This document shows, one piece after another, positions 51,055 through 57,415 of a stretch of DNA of 64,000 nucleotides. A program made the translations under genes and the position numbers. Source of the stretch: Avichristensenella sp031550535 (GTDB taxonomy: Bacteria > Bacillota > Clostridia > Christensenellales > Aristaeellaceae); NCBI GenBank assembly GCA_031550535.1, contig JAVBOM010000038.1, positions 1-64,000 of the forward strand, given 5' to 3'. The notes beneath the pieces were generated by a model. It saw only the letters and a program-made list of their open reading frames with translations, was not told the origin of the DNA and did no database searches. The stretch's first letter is position 1, and each line of letters opens with the position of its first letter.

Positions 51055-51935
51055 TGACAGGGCTGTCCGGAACGGGAAAAACGACGTCCATTCACTATAT
51101 GGAGGACATGGGCTGTCCGTATGTGGACAACCTGCCGCCCGCGATGGTCATGCGCTTCATCGAGCTATGCGTGCGCTCCATGCCGAGCGTCAAAACCGTG
51201 GTCATGGCGGTCGATATCCGGAGCGGCGATCTGTTTGACGCGCACACGGTCAGCAACCTGGTGGCCGCCGCGCGCTCGACCGGGACGGACGTGCGCCTGC
51301 TGTTCCTGGAGGCATCCGACGAGGTGTTGCTCAACCGCTTTAAGGAGACGCGGCGCGATCATCCGCTGCTGACGGAGGCGGGCGGCAACCTGCCGCAAGC
51401 CATCGCGATGGAGCGGGAGCGGCTGCAGCCGCTGCGCGAGATGGCGGACGTGGTGCTGGATACCAGCAATCTACGGCCCAGGGCGCTGCAGCAGCGGCTG
51501 GGGGAGACGTTCTTTGAGGGCCGGGATGAAAAAAACGAGCGCATCCAAGCGCAGATCATCTCCTTTGGCTTCAAGCGCGGGCTGCCCCGGGACGCGGACC
51601 TGGTCTTTGACGTGCGCTTCCTGCCGAACCCGTTCTATGTGGACGACATCCGCTTTCAAACAGGGCTGCAAAAGGGCGTGCAGGACTTTGTCCTGGGCGC
51701 GCCAGTAACGATAGACTTTCTGAAGAAGACGACGGCCATGCTGCTCTTCCTGATGCCGAATTACCAGATCGAGGGGAAGCGCAGGCTCGTCATCGGCATC
51801 GGCTGTACGGGCGGCGCACACCGTTCGGTCGCCATCGCCGAGGCGCTCGGGGAGGAGCTGCGGGCGGTCGGATATAGCACGAAGGTCAACCACCGCGACA
51901 TTGAGCTGGAGAAAGAGAATTGGAGCCATCTGTAA
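51039..51935 (+). CDS. rapZ: RNase adapter / UDP-sugar-sensing protein RapZ (YvcJ)
   Basis: The product has 298 residues. The N-terminal P-loop (GLSGTGKTTS, 8-17) and YVDNLPPAM are followed by the C-terminal domain IISFGFKRGLPRDADLVFDV, RFLPNPFY and IGIGCTGGAHRSVAIAEAL. In Gram-positive bacteria YvcJ has nucleotide-binding activity and links to cell-wall precursor control. The start overlaps murB by 16 bp. Confidence 0.95.
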   Translation: MRFILMTGLSGTGKTTSIHYMEDMGCPYVDNLPPAMVMRFIELCVRSMPSVKTVVMAVDIRSGDLFDAHTVSNLVAAARSTGTDVRLLFLEASDEVLLNRFKETRRDHPLLTEAGGNLPQAIAMERERLQPLREMADVVLDTSNLRPRALQQRLGETFFEGRDEKNERIQAQIISFGFKRGLPRDADLVFDVRFLPNPFYVDDIRFQTGLQKGVQDFVLGAPVTIDFLKKTTAMLLFLMPNYQIEGKRRLVIGIGCTGGAHRSVAIAEALGEELRAVGYSTKVNHRDIELEKENWSHL

Positions 51936-52879
51936 AATCCTTTGCCGCCAGGGCCCGGGACGCGCTGACGCGCGAGGACGGCCCACGGCAGAAAAAGGCT
52001 TGCTGCCGGTACGCGGAGCTTTCCGGGTATCTGTTGTCCAACGCGACGTTTACGCTGATCGGGGGGCACGGCATCGGGTTGACGCTCCGGACGGAGCACC
52101 CGGGCACGGCGCGCTGGGTGGTCAAGCATTTGCGGGAAGAGTACCTGGTGATGCCGGTGATCCGCATTGTGAAAGCGGGCCGGCTCGGCGGGCGCACCAC
52201 GTTTGAGATGCGCATGGAGCAGAGCGACGCGCAGACGGTGATGCAGGCCTCGGGTTTGTTCGCGGTGGGACGGGAGATTCCGCGTGCGTGCCTGACGAGA
52301 AAATGCTGCCGCGCGGCGCTGCTTCGGGGCTTTTTCCTGGGGTGCGGCACGCTGTCTGACCCCGAGCGCGGGTACCGGCTGGAGTTCGTTCTGCCGGAGG
52401 AGACGCTGGCGCAGGCGTTGATCCGCTTTCTGCACGCGTTCTACGCCATCCGCGCGCGCCTCACGCCGCGCAAGGACGCCGCCGTCGTCTACGTGGCGGA
52501 CAGCGAGGACGTGATTCAAATCCTGTCGCTGATCGGCGCGCACGGCGCCGTGTTGGAAATGGAGAACATGCGCATTCTGCGGGACGCGCGGAACCGGGCG
52601 AACCGCGCCGCGAACTGCGACACGGCGAACATCACCAAAATGCTGGGCGCGGCGGACCGGCAGAACCGGGCCATCGAGGTCATCGAGCGGACGATCGGGC
52701 TGAACGCGCTGCCCGACGCGCTGCGCGAGATCGCCGAGGAGCGCGCGCGTCACGCGGACGCCTCGCTGGAGGAGCTGGGCGCGATGCTGGAGCCGCCGGT
52801 CGGGAAGTCCGGCGTGTATCACCGCCTGCGGCGCATTGAGGCCATCGCCCGGTCGATCGAGCAGCAGGAAAAGATGTAA
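51920..52879 (+). CDS. whiA: Sporulation/cell-division regulator WhiA
   Basis: The 319-residue product joins an N-terminal LAGLIDADG-like domain (KKACCRYAELSGYLLSNATF, LLRGFFLGCGTLSDPERGY) with a C-terminal helix-turn-helix (NALPDALREIAEERARHADA then LGAMLEPPVGKSGVYHRLRR). It is a DNA-binding protein tied to division and sporulation. The TTG start at 51920 has GGAGAAAGAG before it and overlaps the rapZ end. yvcK, often between rapZ and whiA, is missing here. Confidence 0.95.
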   Translation: MEPSVKSFAARARDALTREDGPRQKKACCRYAELSGYLLSNATFTLIGGHGIGLTLRTEHPGTARWVVKHLREEYLVMPVIRIVKAGRLGGRTTFEMRMEQSDAQTVMQASGLFAVGREIPRACLTRKCCRAALLRGFFLGCGTLSDPERGYRLEFVLPEETLAQALIRFLHAFYAIRARLTPRKDAAVVYVADSEDVIQILSLIGAHGAVLEMENMRILRDARNRANRAANCDTANITKMLGAADRQNRAIEVIERTIGLNALPDALREIAEERARHADASLEELGAMLEPPVGKSGVYHRLRRIEAIARSIEQQEKM

Positions 52880-52881
52880 TA

Positions 52882-52935
52882 AGGGGTTTTCGCAAAATTC
52901 CCATAGGGCCCGCAATCTTCGGTTGCGTACCGTCA
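52882..52935 (-). repeat. Two-hairpin repeat (type B) between whiA and crh
   Basis: On the minus strand GACGGTACGCAACCGAAGAT then TGCGGGCCCTATGGGAATTTTGCGAAAACCCC. Hairpin 1 is GCAACCGAAGATTGC. Confidence 0.75.
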
Positions 52936-52952
52936 TCAGAGGAGGAACAGCG

Positions 52953-53222
52953 ATGATTCGCAAAGAACTGACCCTGGGCGGGCAGGAACGCCTGCAGTCC
53001 CGGCCGGCCGCGCTGCTGGTGCAGGAGGCATGCAAATATGCCGCCCGCATCTTGATTGAGCAGGGCGGCAAAACCGTCAACGTGAAGTCCATGATGGGCG
53101 TGCTGTCGCTCGGCGCGCCGACCGGCGAAAAGCTGGTGCTGATCGTCGACGGCGAGGACGAGCAAAAGGCGGCGGACGCCATCATCCCGATGATCGGGCA
53201 GATGTTCACCAGGGTTTCGTAG
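52953..53222 (+). CDS. crh: Crh-like HPr paralogue (Gln at position 15)
   Basis: The 89-residue protein follows the HPr plan, but the segment around the phosphorylated histidine reads QERLQSRPAALLVQEA with Gln at position 15. KTVNVKSMMGVLSLG keeps the regulatory Ser at 46. Gln15 with Ser46 is the hallmark of Crh, which cannot take part in PTS phosphotransfer but signals with CcpA when phosphorylated by HPr kinase. The position after whiA also matches crh. GGAGGAACAGCG precedes the ATG. Confidence 0.88.
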   Translation: MIRKELTLGGQERLQSRPAALLVQEACKYAARILIEQGGKTVNVKSMMGVLSLGAPTGEKLVLIVDGEDEQKAADAIIPMIGQMFTRVS

Positions 53223-53232
53223 GGCCCGGGCT

Positions 53233-53760
53233 CTATACCACCTCCACCTGGCAGGCGCGCAGCACGGTCAGCGCGGCCTGGTGGGTTTCCGGCGTGACGC
53301 CGGCGCAGCTATCCGAAAAAACGCGCAGCGTGGCCTCCGGGAAGAACGACCGGAGCAACAGGGCGTTGGAGACGACGCAAATATCGGTACACACGCCGAG
53401 GAGCGACACGTCGATGTTCGCGCCGCAGTGTTCCGCCACGTCTTTGAGCAATTCGTTAAGGGCGACGGAGCCAAAACCGCTTTTTTTTACCGTCGTGCCG
53501 GCATATGGGGCGATCGCCTCGTGCAGCCGCCATCCGTCCGTCCCCATAACACAGTGGGGGACGGGCAGGTGGCGGCCTTCGTGTGACTCCAGGTAGTCCA
53601 CATAGTGTGTGTCCAGGGTGAAATAAAGCGTGCGGCCTTCCCGGATCGCGTCCTCGATGCGACGGACGGCATGGGGCAGTATCGCCCGCGCCTCCGGTGT
53701 TCCCAGCGCACCATCGATAAAATCCTTCTGCATGTCCACGACGATCATATATTTCTGCAT
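53233..53760 (-). CDS. Isochorismatase-family cysteine hydrolase (nicotinamidase-like)
   Basis: The 175-residue protein has the triad residues in MIVVDMQKDFIDG (Asp9), VKKSGFGS (Lys92 or 93) and LGVCTDICVVSN (Cys128). Such enzymes deamidate nicotinamide or related amides; substrate is not fixed by the sequence. AAGGGAGGC precedes the ATG at 53760. It is convergent with crh and lies just beyond the terminator of the first small RNA. Confidence 0.88.
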   Translation of the reverse strand: MQKYMIVVDMQKDFIDGALGTPEARAILPHAVRRIEDAIREGRTLYFTLDTHYVDYLESHEGRHLPVPHCVMGTDGWRLHEAIAPYAGTTVKKSGFGSVALNELLKDVAEHCGANIDVSLLGVCTDICVVSNALLLRSFFPEATLRVFSDSCAGVTPETHQAALTVLRACQVEVV

Positions 53761-53840
53761 GATAATGCCTCCCTTGCGTTCGAGCCGTGTCGGACACTAG
53801 TATACCACGTCATGTGCGCGGAGAAAACACCGGTTGCGCC

Positions 53841-53882
53841 AAAAAAACCGCCGCGGCCAGTTGCTCAGGCTGGCCGCGGCGG
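53841..53882 (-). terminator. Terminator of small RNA 1
   Basis: A 13-bp GC-rich perfect stem (53848-53882) with a 9-nt loop and a run of seven T on the minus strand. Confidence 0.9.
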
Positions 53883-53961
53883 ATTTCAAGGAAGGGTGGT
53901 TCTCACATGAAGACGCTGTTCCGCTCCTTAGCATCACTTCCTTTCTCCTGTTTCTCTTGAC
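53841..53961 (-). ncRNA. Small RNA 1 of a three-gene array
   Basis: Predicted minus-strand transcript of about 120 nt. It starts about 7 nt after the -10 (53968-53973) and ends at a terminator whose stem CCGCCGCGGCCAG is closed by CCTGAGCAA and followed by seven T. Before the terminator lies CCACCCTTCCTTGAAATCCG, whose CTTCCTT is complementary to Shine-Dalgarno sequences. The segment CTTCATGTGAGA is shared with small RNA 3. A small frame (ATG CTA AGG ...) after GGAAGTG is present but not conserved. Confidence 0.7.
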
Positions 53962-53967
53962 ACCCTG

Positions 53968-54010
53968 AGTATAGCGGGGAGAGATGACGGGAGTGTGGAA
54001 GGAGTGTGAA
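53968..54010 (-). promoter_or_regulatory. Small RNA 1 promoter with three 11-bp PhoB/PhoP-like repeats
   Basis: On the minus strand TTCACACTCCT, TCCACACTCCC and GTCATCTCTCC follow each other without gaps, then CCGC and the -10 TATACT. The TTCACA-N5 period is that of OmpR/PhoB-family activator boxes. No -35 is needed in such promoters and none is seen. Confidence 0.7.
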
Positions 54011-54014
54011 AAAT

Positions 54015-54075
54015 AGTAGAGATTTCTTTGCGAAATTCCTTCACGGCGCCCAATTCTTCAAATCAGCGCAGTCTG
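54015..54075 (-). repeat. Two-hairpin repeat (type A) between small RNAs 1 and 2
   Basis: On the minus strand GCGCTGATTTGAAGAATTGG then GCGCCGTGAAGGAATTTC-GCAAA-GAAATCTC. It fills the space between the box of small RNA 1 and the terminator of small RNA 2. Confidence 0.8.
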
Positions 54076-54078
54076 TGC

Positions 54079-54120
54079 AAAAAAATCATCCGCAATCAGT
54101 TGCTCAAGCTGATGGCGGAT
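54079..54120 (-). terminator. Terminator of small RNA 2
   Basis: A 12-bp stem with one C-A mismatch (54088-54120), loop CTTGAGCAA, then GATTTTTTT on the minus strand. Confidence 0.85.
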
Positions 54121-54192
54121 AATTAAGAAAGGAAGAGTATGGCGTATAAATTTTCCGATCGGACCGGGCTGCTCAGCCCCGAACCTTTCGAT
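54079..54192 (-). ncRNA. Small RNA 2 of a three-gene array
   Basis: Predicted minus-strand transcript of about 114 nt. The 5' part can fold (GGGCTGAGCAGCCC; CCGATCGG). Then ATACTCTTCCTTTCTTAATT, nearly identical to small RNA 3, and a terminator with stem ATCCGC(C)ATCAG, loop CTTGAGCAA, and seven T. The 5' half differs from the other two, so each RNA may have its own targets. Confidence 0.7.
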
Positions 54193-54198
54193 GGGCCT

Positions 54199-54252
54199 AC
54201 TATACCGTGGCGAAGTGTTTTTGGTATGGCACAATTGTGAACGGAGAGTGAA
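54199..54252 (-). promoter_or_regulatory. Small RNA 2 promoter with four 11-bp PhoB/PhoP-like repeats
   Basis: On the minus strand TTCACTCTCCG, TTCACAATTGT, GCCATACCAAA and AACACTTCGCC are contiguous, then ACGG and the -10 TATAGT. The 4-bp link to the -10 is the same as in the other two promoters. Confidence 0.7.
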
Positions 54253-54270
54253 ATGTGGGGAGAATCTCCG

Positions 54271-54333
54271 CGACGGCGGCGCTGATTCAAAAAATCGGGT
54301 GCCCAAAGAGGATTCCGCACGGAACCCTCTTTG
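54271..54333 (+). repeat. Two-hairpin repeat (type A) between small RNAs 2 and 3
   Basis: GGCGGCGCTGATTCAAAAAA then TCGGGTGCCCAAAGAGGATTCC-GCAC-GGAACCCTCTTT. The outer stem pairs AAAGAG(G) with CCTCTTT. Confidence 0.8.
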
Positions 54334-54367
54334 GGCCGTGACGCAAACAGACTGCCGGTGCTTGCCC

Positions 54368-54410
54368 AAAAAGTAAATCGCCCGCGAACGGTTGCTCAGG
54401 CCGAACGCGG
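54368..54410 (-). terminator. Terminator of small RNA 3
   Basis: CCGCG..CGG pairs with CCG..CGCGG with a two-base U-U internal mismatch, loop CCTGAGCAA, then GATTTACTTTTT on the minus strand. Confidence 0.75.
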
Positions 54411-54507
54411 ACAATTTGAGAAAGGAAGAGTATCTCACATGAAGGTGGCTCTGGTTTTTGCTCGCATCGCTCCTTTTTGCTCGTCTCAAAAGGCAGTTCC
54501 TTTTGAT
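54368..54507 (-). ncRNA. Small RNA 3 of a three-gene array
   Basis: Predicted minus-strand transcript of about 140 nt. A 5' hairpin (CAAAAGG/CCTTTTG) is followed by an open stretch with a short frame (ATG CGA GCA ... TGA, 10 codons, after AAAAAGGAGCG), then CTTCATGTGAGATACTCTTC and CTTTCTCAAATT, and a terminator with loop CCTGAGCAA. The anti-Shine-Dalgarno core and the loop are shared with small RNAs 1 and 2. Confidence 0.7.
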
Positions 54508-54513
54508 GTACTC

Positions 54514-54556
54514 AGTATAGCTGCCGTTCGTGACATGAACATGACGTAAATGTGAA
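54514..54556 (-). promoter_or_regulatory. Small RNA 3 promoter with three 11-bp PhoB/PhoP-like repeats
   Basis: On the minus strand TTCACATTTAC, GTCATGTTCAT and GTCACGAACGG are contiguous, then CAGC and the -10 TATACT. An AT-rich tract (54557-54592) lies upstream. Between 54557 and 54647 I see no gene. Confidence 0.7.
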
Positions 54557-54647
54557 CAAATTTAAAAAATTTCGTAATATTTGGGAAAAATAAGGGGGAA
54601 ATGCGACGGGCTTTGGCGTATTCCCGGGGGAAAAGGCGGGCGCGCTG

Positions 54648-56546
54648 TCACGCCCTGTTCCCCGTGAGCGCATCCAGCGCCTGTTCCATCGCTTGGAATG
54701 GCGCCAGGCACGCTGTGCCCTTGCATAGGCGCCAGGTATTGCCGTGTATGCCCGGCTGCGAGGATTTCAGGAACAAAAGGGGCATGTACCGCCCGTGCAG
54801 CGCGTCCAGCAGCTTTTCATTCTCCTCGCGGGCGGCGTGCGCGTCCAGCAGCGTCACGGGGTATACCAGCGGTATGGTCGCCGTCAGCGCGGCCATGTGC
54901 TGCGCGGGCGCGTCCGCCGCGACGCCCATTAAGAACGCGGCCTGCCGCTTCGCTACGTCCGCCCATCCCTCGCCCACGTCCAGCGTGGCCAGCGTGGCGA
55001 ACACCGTAAGCGCGGCTGAGTTGCCGGACGGCTGCGCGCCGTCGTAGGTTTCCTTGGGCCGGGCGAGCAGCGTCTCGCCGTCATGCGGCGTCAGGTAAAA
55101 GCCACCCTTTTCGCGGTCCTCGAAGTGGCTCAGAATAGCGCGCGCCAGGGACACCGCCCAGGTCAGCCACCGGTCCTCCAGCGTGGCGCGGTACAGCGCC
55201 AGGGCTGCCAGCGCGAGCTGCGCGTAGTCGTCCAGCAGTCCCGTGCCGACGCCCGCCGCATTGCCTTCCCGCCAGCAGGGGTACACTTCGCCGGACGGGC
55301 TTTGCAAGCGTTCCGCGCTCCAGCGCGCGGCCTTGACCGCCGCGTCCAAGTACACGCGGTCGCCGAGCGCCATGTAGGCGTTCGCGAGCGCCGCGATCAT
55401 CTGCGCGTTCCAGGCTGTCACAATTTTGTCGTCCCGCCGCAGGGACATGCGCTCCGCGCGATAGGCCAGCACGCGCGCACCGAGAGCTGCCATGCGCTGC
55501 GTCTGGATGCCGCCGTCGTGCCCGACGCGGCTAGGGAGTCCGCCAGAGGCGTCCAGCCCGTAATAGTTCGCGTACGCCTCGCCATCCGCGCGGCCAAGCA
55601 GGGTTATCACCTCGTGGCGCGACAGGAGATAGTGCGCGCCCTCGCGCCCGTCGCTGTCCGCGTCCTGGGAGGCGTAAAAACCGCCGTCGTCCGCCGTCAT
55701 CTCCCGGAGCACGTATTGCAGTGTCCGCTCGGCCACGTTTCGGTACAGCGCCCGTCCGGTGATTTGCCAGGCTTCCAGATAGGCATCGATCAGCGGCGCG
55801 TTGTCCGAGAGCATCTTTTCGTAGTGCGGCCGCGTCCAGTGCCGGTCAGCAGCGTAGCGCATGAAACCGCCGCCGACATGGTCGAACACGCTGCCCTCGC
55901 ACATGCGCGTCAGCGTCAGTTCCGCCATGGACAGCGCGCTCGGGTCCTCCGCGACGTGTGAGAAGCGCAACAAGAACAGCAGCGTGTGCGCCATGGGGAA
56001 CTTGGGCGCGATGCCCGTGCCGCCCCACTCGGTATCAAACGAGGACGCGTACGCGCGGACGGCGCTGCGCATCAGCCGTCGCTCCGGCGGGACGGAGACC
56101 GCCCCCTGGTCGAACTGCGCGCGCACGGCCTCTTTGAGACCCATGCCGAGCGTATTGAGCTGATCGCGCTCCGTTCGCCACATGTCAATGCTTTCGGTCA
56201 GCAGGATCATCAAGTCCTTTGGCGGCATGTAGGTGGTGACGAAAAAAGGCGACTGGTCGGGCGAGAGCAACGCGGTGAGTGGCCACCCGCCCTGGCCGGT
56301 CGTGGCCTGGCAGGCGGCCATGTAGATCGCGTCAATATCGGGCCGCTGCTCGCGGTCCACGTCGATGGGGATATAGTGCTCGTTGAGATACTCGGCGATT
56401 TCCGGGTTCTGAAAGGACTCCCGCTCCATCACATGGCACCAGTGACAGCTTGGGAAACCGATGTGCAAAAAAATGGGCTTGTTCTCCGCCTTAGCCCTTT
56501 GAAACGCTTCCTGTCCCCAGGGAAGCCAGCGAATGAGATTTTCCAT
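54648..56546 (-). CDS. DUF255 thioredoxin-domain protein (YyaL/SSP411-like)
   Basis: The 632-residue protein begins with a thioredoxin-like domain (LHIGFPSCHWCHVMERESF, CHWC at 34-37). A long alpha/alpha barrel of the six-hairpin glycosidase type follows (YASQDADSDGREGAHYLLSR, KIVTAWNAQMIAALANAYMA). Proteins with this order are conserved from bacteria to humans without a defined reaction. GGAGGCGCT precedes the ATG. It lies downstream of the PII/DUF1538 genes with its own probable promoter. Confidence 0.9.
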   Translation of the reverse strand: MENLIRWLPWGQEAFQRAKAENKPIFLHIGFPSCHWCHVMERESFQNPEIAEYLNEHYIPIDVDREQRPDIDAIYMAACQATTGQGGWPLTALLSPDQSPFFVTTYMPPKDLMILLTESIDMWRTERDQLNTLGMGLKEAVRAQFDQGAVSVPPERRLMRSAVRAYASSFDTEWGGTGIAPKFPMAHTLLFLLRFSHVAEDPSALSMAELTLTRMCEGSVFDHVGGGFMRYAADRHWTRPHYEKMLSDNAPLIDAYLEAWQITGRALYRNVAERTLQYVLREMTADDGGFYASQDADSDGREGAHYLLSRHEVITLLGRADGEAYANYYGLDASGGLPSRVGHDGGIQTQRMAALGARVLAYRAERMSLRRDDKIVTAWNAQMIAALANAYMALGDRVYLDAAVKAARWSAERLQSPSGEVYPCWREGNAAGVGTGLLDDYAQLALAALALYRATLEDRWLTWAVSLARAILSHFEDREKGGFYLTPHDGETLLARPKETYDGAQPSGNSAALTVFATLATLDVGEGWADVAKRQAAFLMGVAADAPAQHMAALTATIPLVYPVTLLDAHAAREENEKLLDALHGRYMPLLFLKSSQPGIHGNTWRLCKGTACLAPFQAMEQALDALTGNRA

Positions 56547-56571
56547 AGCGCCTCCGGGTGTTTAGGGAACC

Positions 56572-56640
56572 GCTGATTGATTCGGTCAGCGGCCCCCTTG
56601 CTTTTTCCGTAGTGTACCCGGAGGCGCCGGATTTCAAAAC
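56572..56640 (-). promoter_or_regulatory. Terminator hairpin and probable promoter before the DUF255 gene
   Basis: CCGCTGA(C)CGAATCA(A)TCAGCGG (56574-56592) can end the PII transcript. Upstream on the minus strand, TTTTGA, 17 bp and TACACT (-10 at 56611-56616) form a plausible promoter. GCGCCTCCGGGT also recurs inverted across the gap. Confidence 0.4.
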
Positions 56641-56655
56641 AAGGATCGGAAAGGC

Positions 56656-57381
56656 TTACTCGTTTTCTTCCGCCTCGCGCATGATGCGCACGACACCCAT
56701 CGCGTCGTCGACCGGCAGGCTGAGCACAATGCCGTGGCCTTCCGTCAGGATGCCGGCCTCGCGGCAGACAGCCTCCATGATGGGCCGCTTTAGCTCATGG
56801 TTCGCCAGGATGAACACCATCTCTTTTTCCGGCTGGATGGTGATGCCGAAGAACTTTTCGGCCTCCTTCACGCCCGCGCCGCGCGCGTGCACCACCGTGC
56901 CGCCCTTCGCGCCCGCAGGGCGCGCCGCGTCCATCACCGTGTCCGCGAAGCCGGCGTCCACAATGGCGATGATCAAATCATGGATTCTCGGTATCTGTTC
57001 CATTGGCGTCTCCTTTTCGGCGCAGGTGGCGCCGGTTTCTGATATGCCGTGCAGCATGCGCGCGGCGTGCGCGCCGCCGATGCTCCCGATGGGGACTGTG
57101 AAAGCGATGCCGTGCCCCGGGTTGTCAAACTGCAGTGTGTTCCGCAGCCTGTGCATCGCGTGCCTGGCCTGGCTTCTGGCGACCACGGACAGCACGATGT
57201 CCTTGGGCGTTTCGCCGATGCCCAGCATATCCAGGATCTCCGATTTGGCGGTGCCGCGCCCCAGCGCGATGCGGTGGAACAGCACCATGTCCTTTTTCAG
57301 CAGATCGACCACGTTCTGCCCCTTGCCTCTGTCCACGATGGTGATGAGCAGCGCCAAATGCCGCAGGTGCGTAGGTTCCAT
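56656..57381 (-). CDS. Tandem PII-like regulatory protein
   Basis: The 241-residue product consists of two PII-like ferredoxin-fold units. The first is about residues 5-105 (LALLITIVDRGKGQNVVDLL ... VARSQARHAMHRL ... HGIAFTVPIGS). The second is about 130-235 (IHDLIIAIVDAGFADTVMDA ... GGTVVHARGAG ... HGIVLSLPVDDAMGV). GGTVVHARGAG replaces the T-loop start of GlnB/GlnK. It is 34 bp downstream of the DUF1538 membrane protein, so it probably gates it as GlnK gates AmtB. AAGGAGGACC precedes the ATG. Confidence 0.8.
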   Translation of the reverse strand: MEPTHLRHLALLITIVDRGKGQNVVDLLKKDMVLFHRIALGRGTAKSEILDMLGIGETPKDIVLSVVARSQARHAMHRLRNTLQFDNPGHGIAFTVPIGSIGGAHAARMLHGISETGATCAEKETPMEQIPRIHDLIIAIVDAGFADTVMDAARPAGAKGGTVVHARGAGVKEAEKFFGITIQPEKEMVFILANHELKRPIMEAVCREAGILTEGHGIVLSLPVDDAMGVVRIMREAEENE

Positions 57382-57415
57382 AGGTCCTCCTTGCGGGTTT
57401 TGCCCGCCAATGGCA

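Noticed and set aside
53907..54549. Short plus-strand peptides after AAGGAAG sites in the small-RNA array (for example MKTLFRSLASLPFSCFS and MKVALVFARIAPFCSSQ)
   Set aside because: The ribosome-like AAGGAAG is the complement of the anti-Shine-Dalgarno segment. The peptides are not conserved among the three units, and promoters and T-tracts point to minus-strand transcription.
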